A stretch of 64,000 nucleotides of DNA from Pseudovibrio denitrificans JCM 12308 (GTDB lineage Bacteria; Pseudomonadota; Alphaproteobacteria; Rhizobiales; Stappiaceae): positions 1 to 64,000 of the forward strand of contig NZ_BAZK01000005.1 in the NCBI RefSeq assembly GCF_001310815.1. The letters run 5' to 3'. Within the stretch, counting starts at the first letter, position 1; each line of letters starts with the position of its first letter. A program made the position numbers and the translations under genes. Shown in pieces: positions 1 through 8,757 of the stretch. Below the pieces are notes generated by a model. That model made no database searches. It had not been told where the DNA came from and saw nothing but the letters and a program-made list of their open reading frames with translations.

Positions 1-1009
1 TTAGAACGTTTGGTAGAATGGCTGGGTTGGTTAAGGGCTGAAGTTAGAAGGTTGGTGGTGGTTTGAGCTGAGACGCTGTTTTGCTCTCAAGCTGAACGTA
101 GTTTGACTGGTGTGGTGGGAAGCGCTCAAATTACTGCTTTTGGGCTGTACTTACGTCTGAACGGATGAAGAGCATGAGTTGTACGAAGTCGAGCAAACTC
201 TGCACGACTTAGCTGAGAGCAACACCATACCCGACAAGCTGAGGGGCTAAGAATGAGTGCTGCGTATGGTGAGAGCACTGCCTTGTTCATTATGGGCTTC
301 GGTCTCTTGTCCAGCTAGGAGTGCGGTGAGTGCGCTGAGATCTATGTGAAACAAGAACTTTGCGTGGCTTCAGTAGAAGGCGTGTGAGTAAGGTTACATG
401 GAGGATCTGAGCGCTTGAGTACGCCGTGAGATTTTTGAAGATGATGGCAGCATGCATAGGACTTGTTTGGTGGAAATGAACACTGCCAAAGTGTCTGTGC
501 GAGTTAGTTGCCTGATCGTGGGGGTATCCTTTTGCTCTTGAACTGACTGTGCTTCTCCTGAAGTGATATGGAGTGCTTATAACAATCGGTTGTGATCTGC
601 GCTGTCGCTCGAATGGACCGGTAGTGTGAGCCTATGCCTGCGCATTAGATCGACTAGACTAGCGCGAGGTACGTGCTGTTGGTTCTTGGAGAGAAGGAAA
701 GCATTCCTGCAAGGTTGAGGATGTTTGCTTCAAGCCGTGTTTAAGGGGGTGGTGAGGGTGAGATCGACATTCTCGGCTGGATGACCACGATGAAACTAGC
801 AGTGAATATGAAATGGGTGAACGGGCCTCATGGTCTGCGACCTGTCTAATCTGAAGAGCTGCTGTTTGAGGAGCGATTGACGGGACTGGATAGAGCCCTA
901 AAGGTTTGTGTTCTTATGTGCGTTGGATTGAAAGACTTAAGTTCAGATGGCGTTGCTAGGTTGGAGCTGGGGCTAAGCAGTGGTCTTTGGGAGTGCTGGT
1001 GGTGCTTAT

Positions 1010-1347
1010 AGGTTACGGGGACAACTCAGAAGGTGGCGCCATAAGAAATGGTTCTCGGTGAGGACCGTTGCAACGAGATATCACCGCACCTCGGAGGGCT
1101 CTGAGAGATGGCCTTCTGTAGGCCCTTGGGGATACGGAGGGAATTACTCGTGTGCACAGTGAATGCTGCTGCTGATCACGCACGAGCGGTTGAGATCAAC
1201 ATAGGCACGTCAGCCATCCAACTTATCCCCCTTGCAACCCACGCACTTGCGACACTGCCTACTCAGAGTTATCCCCTTTGATCCGGCAACCAGAGCGCAC
1301 CCGTCGGTGATGTACTCCTAGTCATCCTCTACCGCATCTGCGGAGGT
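1010..1347 (-). pseudogene. Decayed HUH-type Rep-like protein of a small ssDNA phage (tentative)
   Basis: Reading the minus strand downward from 1347, one frame gives a segment ending in a C-x2-C-x2-C cluster (CRKCVGCK, near 1240) followed by a stop and then RAYVDLNRS. After a frame change, near 1080-1018, comes YLVA, then a short gap, then WRHLL. The order cysteine triplet, basic RAYVE-like helix, RYLVAGE-like strand and a HWHLL-like HUH motif is that of Rep proteins of Microviridae-like phages and related replicons. The stretch has several in-frame stops and at least two frame changes, so no functional protein is possible. The family assignment rests on motif order alone and is inference. 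Confidence 0.3.
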
Positions 1348-1627
1348 CAACTGTGGCATGGGGGCTCTCAATAAGTGCGCTTTGCTCCAGTTGTGCGTTG
1401 AGCAGATCCCGGTCGTAGTCAACGCTTGGGACGATGCTGTAAAGCAAGGTGGGGATGGACTTGTCGTAGGTGATCGACAAGTTATGGTCCCTGCGGATGG
1501 TAGCCATATAGGTGCTCGTACCGCTGCTCTGAGCGACCTGCCATCAGCGCATGTGGAACAGGTCGACCCAACCCTCGGGAAGCTGATAGGCGCTCACTGC
1601 AAGCTGACTCCAAAGATCAAGCGCTGA
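1322..1627 (-). pseudogene. Minus-strand reading-frame relic, unknown family
   Basis: A minus-strand frame runs from about 1627 to a stop at 1322 with a single internal stop near 1540. It translates to a well-mixed, protein-like sequence (for example QLPEGWVDLF, then RRDHNLSITYDKS) ending in DLRRCGRG. I do not recognise the family. It lies directly upstream, on the same strand, of the Rep-like relic and may be part of the same decayed element. An 89-residue plus-strand frame over the same bases looks like its shadow. Confidence 0.25.
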
Positions 1628-1642
1628 AACAGGCAGAGGATG

Positions 1643-1947
1643 CTATAGGGCCAGGTCTATGTATTTGAACAGGCTGATGCTGTTGCGGGTGCGGTTCTTG
1701 TACCAGCCAATGTCGTTCATGAACTCTTCCTGGGGCCTGTCGATAATCAGTGAGGCCTTGCTGTTTGAATAGCATGCTAGCTCGTGGAAGCTGGTTTGTT
1801 GAACGGCTGATACTTCAATATCTGCCAGATGCCAGTACCAAACTCCCCTTCCGCATCTCTTTAAGTCCGTGAAGTCAGACCATGTTCGCCGTGAGGAAGA
1901 TGGTGATTGGTTGCAAGTAAGGGTACAGGGCTTCGAGACTTTTCAAA
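1643..1947 (-). pseudogene. Minus-strand reading-frame relic, unknown family
   Basis: An open frame of about 100 codons on the minus strand, between stops near 1947 and at 1643, has no good start codon. Its translation is protein-like, with the stretches GVWYWHLADIEV and ASLIIDRPQEEF, and it ends FKYIDLAL. It contains DLKRCGRG, close to the DLRRCGRG at the end of the neighbouring relic, which hints at a duplicated or rearranged origin. Family unknown. It sits head to head with imuA but is not associated with it by function. Confidence 0.25.
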
Positions 1948-1983
1948 GATGTGTTTACTTTCTGGAGTTCATAGTGACTCAAT

Positions 1984-1998
1984 GTTCTTGATATGTTC
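1984..1998 (+). promoter_or_regulatory. LexA (SOS) box upstream of imuA
   Basis: GTTC TTGATAT GTTC is an exact match to the alphaproteobacterial LexA operator, a direct repeat GTTC-N7-GTTC. It lies 25 bases before the imuA start. The imuA-imuB-dnaE2 cassette is a classical LexA target, so motif, spacing and context agree. Confidence 0.85.
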
Positions 1999-2022
1999 TA
2001 ATTTTTACACGACAATTGTTGG

Positions 2023-2592
2023 ATGATGACAGAGTTTCAGGATGTGTTTCCGCTTCAGAAAAATCGGGTTCATGAGGCATGTGGTCCCGGTGCGATTGGC
2101 TTTGCGGCGAAGGCTTGCGGGCAAGATGATATGACTGTTTTGTGGTTGCAGGCTGGTTGGCAAAGTGAGCAGCTGAATCCGGTCGGTTTGATGAGTTTCA
2201 TGTCTCCTAAGAACCTTACTTTGGTTCAGGCAGAGAGCCATAAGGATTTGCTTGCGTGTACAGAAGATGGCCTGCGATCTGGTGCCGTGAAGCTGGTGGT
2301 TTGTGAGCTTTCTCAGGACTTGGACCTTACTGCAGGCAGGCGGTTGCAGCTTGCGGCTGAGGAAGGTGGTTCAACGGGAATTCTGGTTATTCCAGAAGGG
2401 GCTGGTAGCAATGCAACCCAAACCCGTTGGCACTGTTCTCCTATATTCGGGGGAGATCATAAAACCGATAAAAACTTGACTCTTCAACACTGGCAGCTCA
2501 TTAAGAACAAATCGGGAACATTAGGTGGTTGGAAGGTGTTTTGGGATGCAGAGGCGCATCGTGTCATTGTGGTTTCCAAGGATGGCGAGTGA
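2023..2592 (+). CDS. imuA: ImuA, mutasome accessory protein
   Basis: A 189-residue protein of the ImuA family, a RecA/SulA-like fold that works with ImuB and the error-prone polymerase DnaE2 in SOS mutagenesis. Family features seen are the N-terminal VHEACGPGAIGFAAK-like segment, the central VVCELSQDLDLTAGRRLQLAAEEG helix region and the C-terminal GGWKVFWDAEAHRVIVV strand. Two ATGs in tandem (2023 and 2026) could start it. It is first in a three-gene operon directly behind a LexA box, and its 3' end overlaps imuB by 47 bases, which implies translational coupling. Confidence 0.88.
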   Translation: MMTEFQDVFPLQKNRVHEACGPGAIGFAAKACGQDDMTVLWLQAGWQSEQLNPVGLMSFMSPKNLTLVQAESHKDLLACTEDGLRSGAVKLVVCELSQDLDLTAGRRLQLAAEEGGSTGILVIPEGAGSNATQTRWHCSPIFGGDHKTDKNLTLQHWQLIKNKSGTLGGWKVFWDAEAHRVIVVSKDGE

Positions 2593-4018
2593 TCGTATTT
2601 TACGTTCACGCCCCATACACGCGCCTTTTGCTGTGACCTCTCATGAAAAAAATACTGAGCGATTATATTGCCTTAACAAGGAAGCGATGCAGCTGGGACT
2701 GACTTTGGGCATGGGACTATCCGATGCCAAGGCTTTGTATCCCGACCTGCTTACCCGAGAGGTTGATCCTCATGAGGATGAGCGTTTTCTAAAATTGCTG
2801 GCTCGATGGGCTGAGCGCTATTGTCCGTGGGTGGGGCTTGATGGTCAAAATGGGTTGCTGCTGGATATGACTGGTTCAACTCATTTTTTTGAGAGTGAAG
2901 ATGGATTGCTGACAGATATTCATGAACGTCTTCAGAGCTCCAGGTTACATGTGCGATCCGGTTTGGCCAGTACCGTTGGCGCAGCCTGGGCGCTCTCTCA
3001 TTTTAGCAAGGGAGTTGCGCCCAGTGGGCAGCTCAAAGCAGCCCTAAGTCCTCTCCCTGTTGCTGCTCTTAGATTGGATGAGGCAACTTGTGCTGTTTTG
3101 CTGCGCCTTGGTTTGCGGACTATTGGTGATCTTCTCGCAACTCCGCGGGCAACATTGGGACGCCGTTTTGGTTTGCCGTTGATGCGCCGTATTGACCAAG
3201 CCTTTGGTGATCAGGCTGAACAGGTCAATGCAGTGGCTCCGGATGTTTCTTATGCGGCCCGGTTGAATTTGCCAGAGCCAATTGGGCTTTACGATGATGT
3301 TATGGCTGCTTTGGAACGGCTGTTGGTACGGATTTGTGAAAAGCTCAAGACACAGGAAATGGGAACACGTGTCTTGCTGATGACGTGTCAGCGAGTGGAT
3401 CAGGCGAGTGTACAGGTGGAATTGCGCCTTGCTCGTCCAATGCGTGAGGTTGCCAGCATTCTGCCGCTGTTTGAGCGGAGTGTGCGAGACGTTGATGCTG
3501 GTTTTGGTATTGATCAGATACGCTTGGAGGCCTTGGCCGTTGAAAGCTTGCCTTTGAAACAGCTGGAAACAGGCAGCGTCCAACCAAAGAAAACTGATGC
3601 GCTGAGCGATTTGATCACGAGGCTTGGGAGCCGTATTGGTCTTGAGCGGATCAAACGCTTTGAACCTGCAGACAGCCATATTCCAGAGCGTAGCTTTATC
3701 GTATCGCCAGCAGCTTATTGTGACGCCCAAAGGGAATGGAAGGAGCAGAATTTACGCCCTGTGCGTTTGTTTTCTCCAGAACCCATAGAGGGGAGTGATA
3801 AAAGCCCACCGGATACATTTTGCTGGCGACGCATGCGGTTTTCTATCGCTCAGGCGACAGGGCCAGAACGCATATGTCCTGAGTGGTGGCTGGATGACCC
3901 GAACTGGCGTTCTGGTATGAGGGATTACTGGCGCGTGGAAACCAGACAGGGGCGACGCCTCTGGATGTTTTTCACTCCCCAGAGACCGGCTTGGTTTGTG
4001 CAAGGAGAATTTGCATGA
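2546..4018 (+). CDS. imuB: ImuB, catalytically degenerate Y-family polymerase homologue
   Basis: About 490 residues. ImuB bridges ImuA, DnaE2 and the beta clamp in translesion synthesis and itself lacks polymerase activity. The start at 2546 is chosen because the family begins RRIVSLWFPRMASDRIL; an ATG at 2525 in the same frame would add seven unrelated residues. The Y-family palm and little-finger regions follow, with the helix-hairpin segment LLRLGLRTIGDLLATPRATLGRRFG near residues 175-200. It overlaps imuA by 47 bases and ends in an ATGA overlap with dnaE2. The C-terminal WWLDDPNWRSGMRDYWRVET stretch is typical of ImuB. Confidence 0.92.
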   Translation: MQRRIVSLWFPRMASDRILRSRPIHAPFAVTSHEKNTERLYCLNKEAMQLGLTLGMGLSDAKALYPDLLTREVDPHEDERFLKLLARWAERYCPWVGLDGQNGLLLDMTGSTHFFESEDGLLTDIHERLQSSRLHVRSGLASTVGAAWALSHFSKGVAPSGQLKAALSPLPVAALRLDEATCAVLLRLGLRTIGDLLATPRATLGRRFGLPLMRRIDQAFGDQAEQVNAVAPDVSYAARLNLPEPIGLYDDVMAALERLLVRICEKLKTQEMGTRVLLMTCQRVDQASVQVELRLARPMREVASILPLFERSVRDVDAGFGIDQIRLEALAVESLPLKQLETGSVQPKKTDALSDLITRLGSRIGLERIKRFEPADSHIPERSFIVSPAAYCDAQREWKEQNLRPVRLFSPEPIEGSDKSPPDTFCWRRMRFSIAQATGPERICPEWWLDDPNWRSGMRDYWRVETRQGRRLWMFFTPQRPAWFVQGEFA

Positions 4019-7000
4019 ACTACGCCGAGTTATGCGTCACCTCTAATTTTACTTTTCTCACTGGAGCTTCCCATCCAGAGGAGTTGGTGGTGCGTGCAGC
4101 CAGCTTAGGACTGTCTGGTATTGCCATTACGGACCGTAACTCTTTGGCTGGTGTCGTGCGTGCTTATTCGGCACTTAAAGAACTGGCACGGAAGAGAGAT
4201 GAGGCTCTGGCTGTGCGTTCCAGTCACCGGACTGATCCAAGCAGTCGACAAGATATTGTTGAGGGCGTTGAGGACCTGAAAGAGCCGATCCTTTCTCTGC
4301 CGCGCTTGCTGGTGGGATGTCGTTTGGTGCTGGAAGATAGTCCGGTTGATTGGGTTGCCTTGCCGCAAGACCGGCCTGCCTATGCGCGTTTGTCTCGGTT
4401 GCTGACCAAAGGAAAACGGCGCACGGAAAAAGGTGAGTGTCAGCTGTTTTTCAAAGATCTGCTGGAAGGGGCTCGTGGGGTGATTTTGATGCTCTGCCGC
4501 AAGGGGCATTGGATGGGGAACTTATTCATGAGCACATCCGGCAAGTAGCTCATACCTATCCCTCCTATGTCTTTTTGGGTGCAGCTCCTCAGTATGATGG
4601 AAGTGACCAGGCTTATTTTGCAGGATGTGCTGAGCTGGCGCTGCGCCTTGCGACCCCTATGGTGGCTGTTGGAGATGTGCTGATGCATCATGGCAGGCGC
4701 CGGCAACTGGCTGATGTGCTTACCTGTATCCGTGAGGGGCTGACCATAGACAAGATTGGTCGCCATGCATTGCCCAACAGTGAACGTCGCCTCAAGACAC
4801 CGGCAGAAGTCTTAGATCTGTATCGTGCTCATCCTGCTGCCGTGAAGCGCACGCAGGAGATTGCTAACCGATGCTCTTTTTGTCTTTCTCAGCTGTCCTA
4901 TGAATACCCTCAGGAGGGGAGCGAGAGTGAGACTGCACAGCAGCGGCTGGAACGGCTTACGCTGGAAGGTATCAAGCGCAGGTACCCTAAAGGCGAGACG
5001 GAACGTGTTCGTGCCTTGGTCGACAAGGAGCTGGCCCTTGTAGCCAAGCTGGAGTTTGCTGCGTATTTTCTGACAGTGCATGACATTGTGACTTTCGCCC
5101 GGTCTCAGGGGATCCTGTGCCAGGGGCGGGGGTCTGCGGCAAACTCCATTATCTGCTATGCACTTGGGATTACCGATGTGGCTCCGGAAACCATTTCCAT
5201 GGTGTTTGAGCGATTTATCTCGGAACACCGTGGAGAGCCGCCGGATATCGATGTGGACTTTGAGCATGAGCGCCGTGAGGAGGTCATCCAGCATATCTAT
5301 CAGAAGTACGGGCGTCATCGGGCGGGATTATGCGCAACGGTTATTCATTTCCGGTCACGTGCCGCTATTCGCGAAGTTGGGAAGGTCATGGGCCTTTCAC
5401 AAGATCTGCTCTCTAATTTGTCCGGTCAGATGTGGGGGAGTTCCAATCATGGTGTGCCAGAAGAGCGCTTGAAGGAGCTGGGCTTATCCGGAGCAGATCA
5501 TCGTCTCGCTATGACCATTCATCTCATCAAAGAGATCATTGGTTTCCCTCGGCACCTCTCTCAACATGTGGGTGGGTTCGTGATTACTCAAGGGCGTTTG
5601 GATGAATTATGTCCTATCGAAAATGCCTCTATGGAAGATCGCACTGTCATTGAATGGGATAAGGATGACATTGATGCGCTTTGTATTCTGAAAGTCGATG
5701 TGTTGAGCCTGGGTATGCTGACTTGCATTCGTAAGTGCTTTGATCTGATTGAAGAAAAGAGTGATCAGCGATTTACGATAGATACGGTGCCTCAAGACGA
5801 TAAGCCGACCTATGACATGCTCTGCGTCGCCGATGCTCTGGGGGTGTTTCAGGTTGAAAGCCGTGCGCAGATGAACTTCCTGCCACGCATGAAGCCGCGT
5901 ACCTTTTATGATCTGGTGGTTGAGGTGGCCATTGTTCGCCCAGGGCCTATTCAGGGCGGTATGGTTCATCCGTACATCAAGCGTCGGCAAAAGCTGGAGA
6001 AAGTCTCGTTTCCTTCAAAGGAGCTGGAGGGGGTTCTCGGCAAGACACTGGGGGTTCCCTTATTTCAGGAGCAAGCAATGCGTATTGCGGAAGTTGCTGC
6101 GGGATTTTCTGCTGAAGAAGCTGATCGTTTGCGCCGCTCTCTTGCGACCTTCCGGCGGATGGGGACGATCGGATCTTTCAAAACCCGTTTCATCAATGGC
6201 ATGCTGGAGCGGGGCTATGAGCAAGATTTTGCTGAGCGATGCTTCTCCCAGATTGAAGGCTTCGGGAACTATGGGTTTCCCGAAAGTCATGCTGCTGCTT
6301 TTGCGATGCTAGCTTATGTTTCCGCATGGCTGAAATGCCATCACCCTGCCGCCTTTGCCTGTGCGCTGCTCAACTCTCAGCCCATGGGATTTTATGCTCC
6401 AGCACAGATTATCAGAGATGCTCGAGAGCATGATGTGGAGGTGCGGCCAATTTGTGTGAACCGCAGTGAGTGGGATAATACGCTGGAGTGGCGTAGTGAT
6501 GGGCAGCTGGCAATACAGCTGGGTTTTCGCCAGATCAAAGGCTTTAAAGAAGAAGATGCTCTCTGGCTTGTAGCGGCGCGGAGGAATGGTTATCCAGATC
6601 CGCAGAGCATCTGGCAGAGGGCTTCTGTTGAGCCAGGTGTATTGGAGAAGCTGGCGGAGGCTGATGCCTTCGTGAGTATGGGGCTAAGCCGCAGGGAAGC
6701 ACTTTGGCAGGTGAAAGCTCTCAAGGGCGCGACACCACTTCCTCTGTTCAATGATCCGTTTGATGGAGAGGCGATATTTGAGCCGGACGTGAAACTGCCT
6801 GTGATGCACTTGGGAGAAGAGGTGGTGGAGGATTACCTCTCAACCCGACTTTCTTTGAGAGCGCATCCGATGGAGTTGTTGCGCCCCAGCATTTCAGGTC
6901 TCACGACACATAGAGCTTTGCAGAAGGCGCCGTTAAAAAAGCAGACGCGTGTTTGTGGAGTGGTGATCACACGGCAACGCCAGGCACTGCATCCGGGGTT

Positions 7001-7339
7001 ATTTTTGTGACGCTGGAAGATGAGACAGGTGTTTGTAATGTCGTAATCTGGCCGAAGGTCTATCAAAAATTCCGGCGTGAGGTCATCTCCGGCCGTTTGT
7101 TGCATGTTACAGGTTATTTGCAACGAGAGGGTATTGTTGTTCATCTCATTGCTCAGAATGTAAACGATTATTCCGATCGTCTGTCCCTACTCGGGCATCC
7201 ATTTGATGAAGTCATTGGGCAAACACTACCTGTTGCAGACGATGCTCCTCGACGTCCCATCATTCCGCGCCGTACCAATCGTGCATACCACCCAAGAGAT
7301 CAGGCAAAGAGGCTCTTTCCGAGTAGGGATTTTCATTAG
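4015..7339 (+). CDS. dnaE2: Error-prone DNA polymerase DnaE2 (ImuC), with two frameshifts
   Basis: About 1,108 residues when two frameshifts are repaired, the normal size for DnaE2. It is the C-family polymerase that copies damaged DNA under SOS control. Visible parts are the PHP domain at the N terminus (SNFTFLTGASHPEEL), the palm catalytic aspartates in PPDIDVDFEHERREE (near 5240), the finger region, and the C-terminal OB fold with GVIFVTLEDETGVCNVVIWPKV, ending in the conserved SRDFH. The frame breaks near 4491-4497 and near 6980; each is restored by one added C, and protein similarity runs on without loss. These look like sequencing errors, although true mutation cannot be excluded. Confidence 0.9.
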
Positions 7340-7390
7340 TTTGAGTGCTAAGGGAGCTACGGTTTCCGACAGAATTAACGAATACCTTTC

Positions 7391-8535
7391 CTACTGAAAC
7401 ACCAGCGGTGCTGGTGGGGCGTCTAAACTCGTGGTTTCTGTAGCGGTGCCGGTTAGGATCAGGACGGAGACTGTGGTGCCGACGCGGAGGAGGATGTTTT
7501 GGGGGAGGTCTGTGATTTTTACGCGGACGGGGATGCGTTGGGCGAGGCGGATCCATTCGAAGGTTGGGTTGATGTTGGGCAGGAGGTCAGAGCCAGTGCT
7601 GCCATCCGATTGGGAGATGCCCCAGCCGATGCTTTCTACTTCTCCATGGACCACCTGATCGGGGTAGGCCATGAGGGTCATGACCACCTTATCGCCGATG
7701 TCGATCCGACTGATCTTGGTTTCCGGAAAGTAGGCGTCAATCCAGAAGCTTGAGGAATCCACGAGGGCGAGGGCAGGCTGGTTCTCTACGGTCTGGCTGC
7801 CCAGACGCAGGTTGAGATTGGTGACGTAACCGGAGACGGGTGCGGCGACCTGCGTGAAGCCAGATCCAGTTCAGCGGTTTGCAGGGCGGCCATTGCGGAG
7901 CGGAGCTGGGCGTTATCTTTTCCTTTTGCTCCTAAACTCGCCACGACTTTCGCAAGGCTTGCCTGTGCTTCGACCAGTGCAGCTTCGGCCTGTGCCAGAC
8001 CGGACTGAGCCTGCTCTGTATCAGCCAGCGCGACGATGTAGCTTTTTTCAATCTGATCGTAGGTGCGCTGGGTGACGTAGCCATCTTTTAAGAGCTTGGC
8101 GTTTCTGTCCAGATTGCCCTTGATGTTCTTCAGGGTTGCGATGGAGGAGCGGAGTTCTGAACTGGCCTGCTCCACGTTGGAGCGATATTGGGCGACGTTG
8201 GCTTCTGCGGCTTCACGCTCTTTTTCCAGCGCGTTGAGCTGGTCGACAGTCTGGTCGAGGTCTGCCTTCTTTTGCGCGTAAGTGGCCTGGAATGTGCGGG
8301 GGTCAATGATGAAGAGCAGTTCACCTGCCTCAACCTTCTGGTTGTCTACAATGGGCAGTTCCACGATGGGGCCGGAGACACGGGTGGCGATCTGGATGAC
8401 GTTGGCGCGGACCTGACCGTCGCGGGTCCATGGGTTTTGCAGGTATTGGTAATACTTGAAGGCGAAGGCCAGAACAGCCACGCCGATAATTGTGCCAGTG
8501 ATTGCAAGTTTATGGATGGGTTTAAGTGCTTTCAT
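7391..8535 (-). CDS. HlyD/EmrA-family membrane fusion protein, one frameshift
   Basis: Periplasmic adaptor of an efflux system, about 381 residues after repair. A single N-terminal membrane helix (HKLAITGTIIGVAVLAFAF) is followed by the lipoyl half motif RANVIQIATRVSGPIVELPI, a long coiled-coil hairpin, the second lipoyl half and a beta-barrel domain. The frame breaks near 7855-7858, inside VAAPVSGYV; one extra base restores D-L-A-F-T-Q-V-A-A. The start at 8535 overlaps the preceding DUF1656 gene as ATGA. With DUF1656 and FUSC upstream it matches the layout of aromatic carboxylic acid exporters such as AaeA-AaeX-AaeB. Substrate unknown. Confidence 0.85.
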
Positions 8536-8744
8536 ATCGGAATAACCCAGCTCCCAAGAATGACGGTGTAGATGACGGCCAAAGCAACGAAAACGCCTGG
8601 AGGATAGAGCAGAAATCGGGAGAGGCGATATCTGTTCATCAACCGGGCAGTGAGCCAGCTGAGAAGCAGGCCAAGGGCAGCAGCAACCAGAAAGGGAGGG
8701 AGGTACACTGTACCGATGGCCCATTCGCTTGGAAAACCATTCAT
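8532..8744 (-). CDS. DUF1656 small inner-membrane protein (AaeX-like)
   Basis: A 70-residue protein with two predicted membrane helices (VYLPPFLVAAALGLLLSWL and FLLYPPGVFVALAVIYTVIL). DUF1656 proteins occur between the FUSC permease and the HlyD adaptor in exporters of aromatic acids; the role is not well defined. The start at 8744 (MNGFPSEW) is preferred to a longer frame from 8813, which would overlap the upstream FUSC gene. It begins 13 bases after the FUSC stop and overlaps the HlyD start by ATGA. Confidence 0.82.
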   Translation of the reverse strand: MNGFPSEWAIGTVYLPPFLVAAALGLLLSWLTARLMNRYRLSRFLLYPPGVFVALAVIYTVILGSWVIPI

Positions 8745-8757
8745 CAGCGCTCCTCCT

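Larger units (their letters stand above)
1..2022. other. Gene-poor left region with decayed sequence
   Basis: About 2 kb without a convincing intact gene. The top strand of roughly 1-1190 is strongly G over C and studded with stops in all forward frames. Between 1010 and 1950 the minus strand holds three stretches that read like protein but are broken by stops and frame changes; they are listed separately. No rRNA, tRNA or terminator was recognised. The last 40 bases hold the SOS box and promoter of imuA. Confidence 0.6.

Noticed and set aside
980..1162. 60-codon plus-strand frame in the G-rich left region
   Set aside because: No ribosome site, biased composition, and it is the complement of the Rep-like relic.
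4480..7010. Programmed frameshifting in dnaE2 and other genes
   Set aside because: Sites lack slippery heptamers with downstream structures, occur in unrelated genes, and are all of the homopolymer-loss type.
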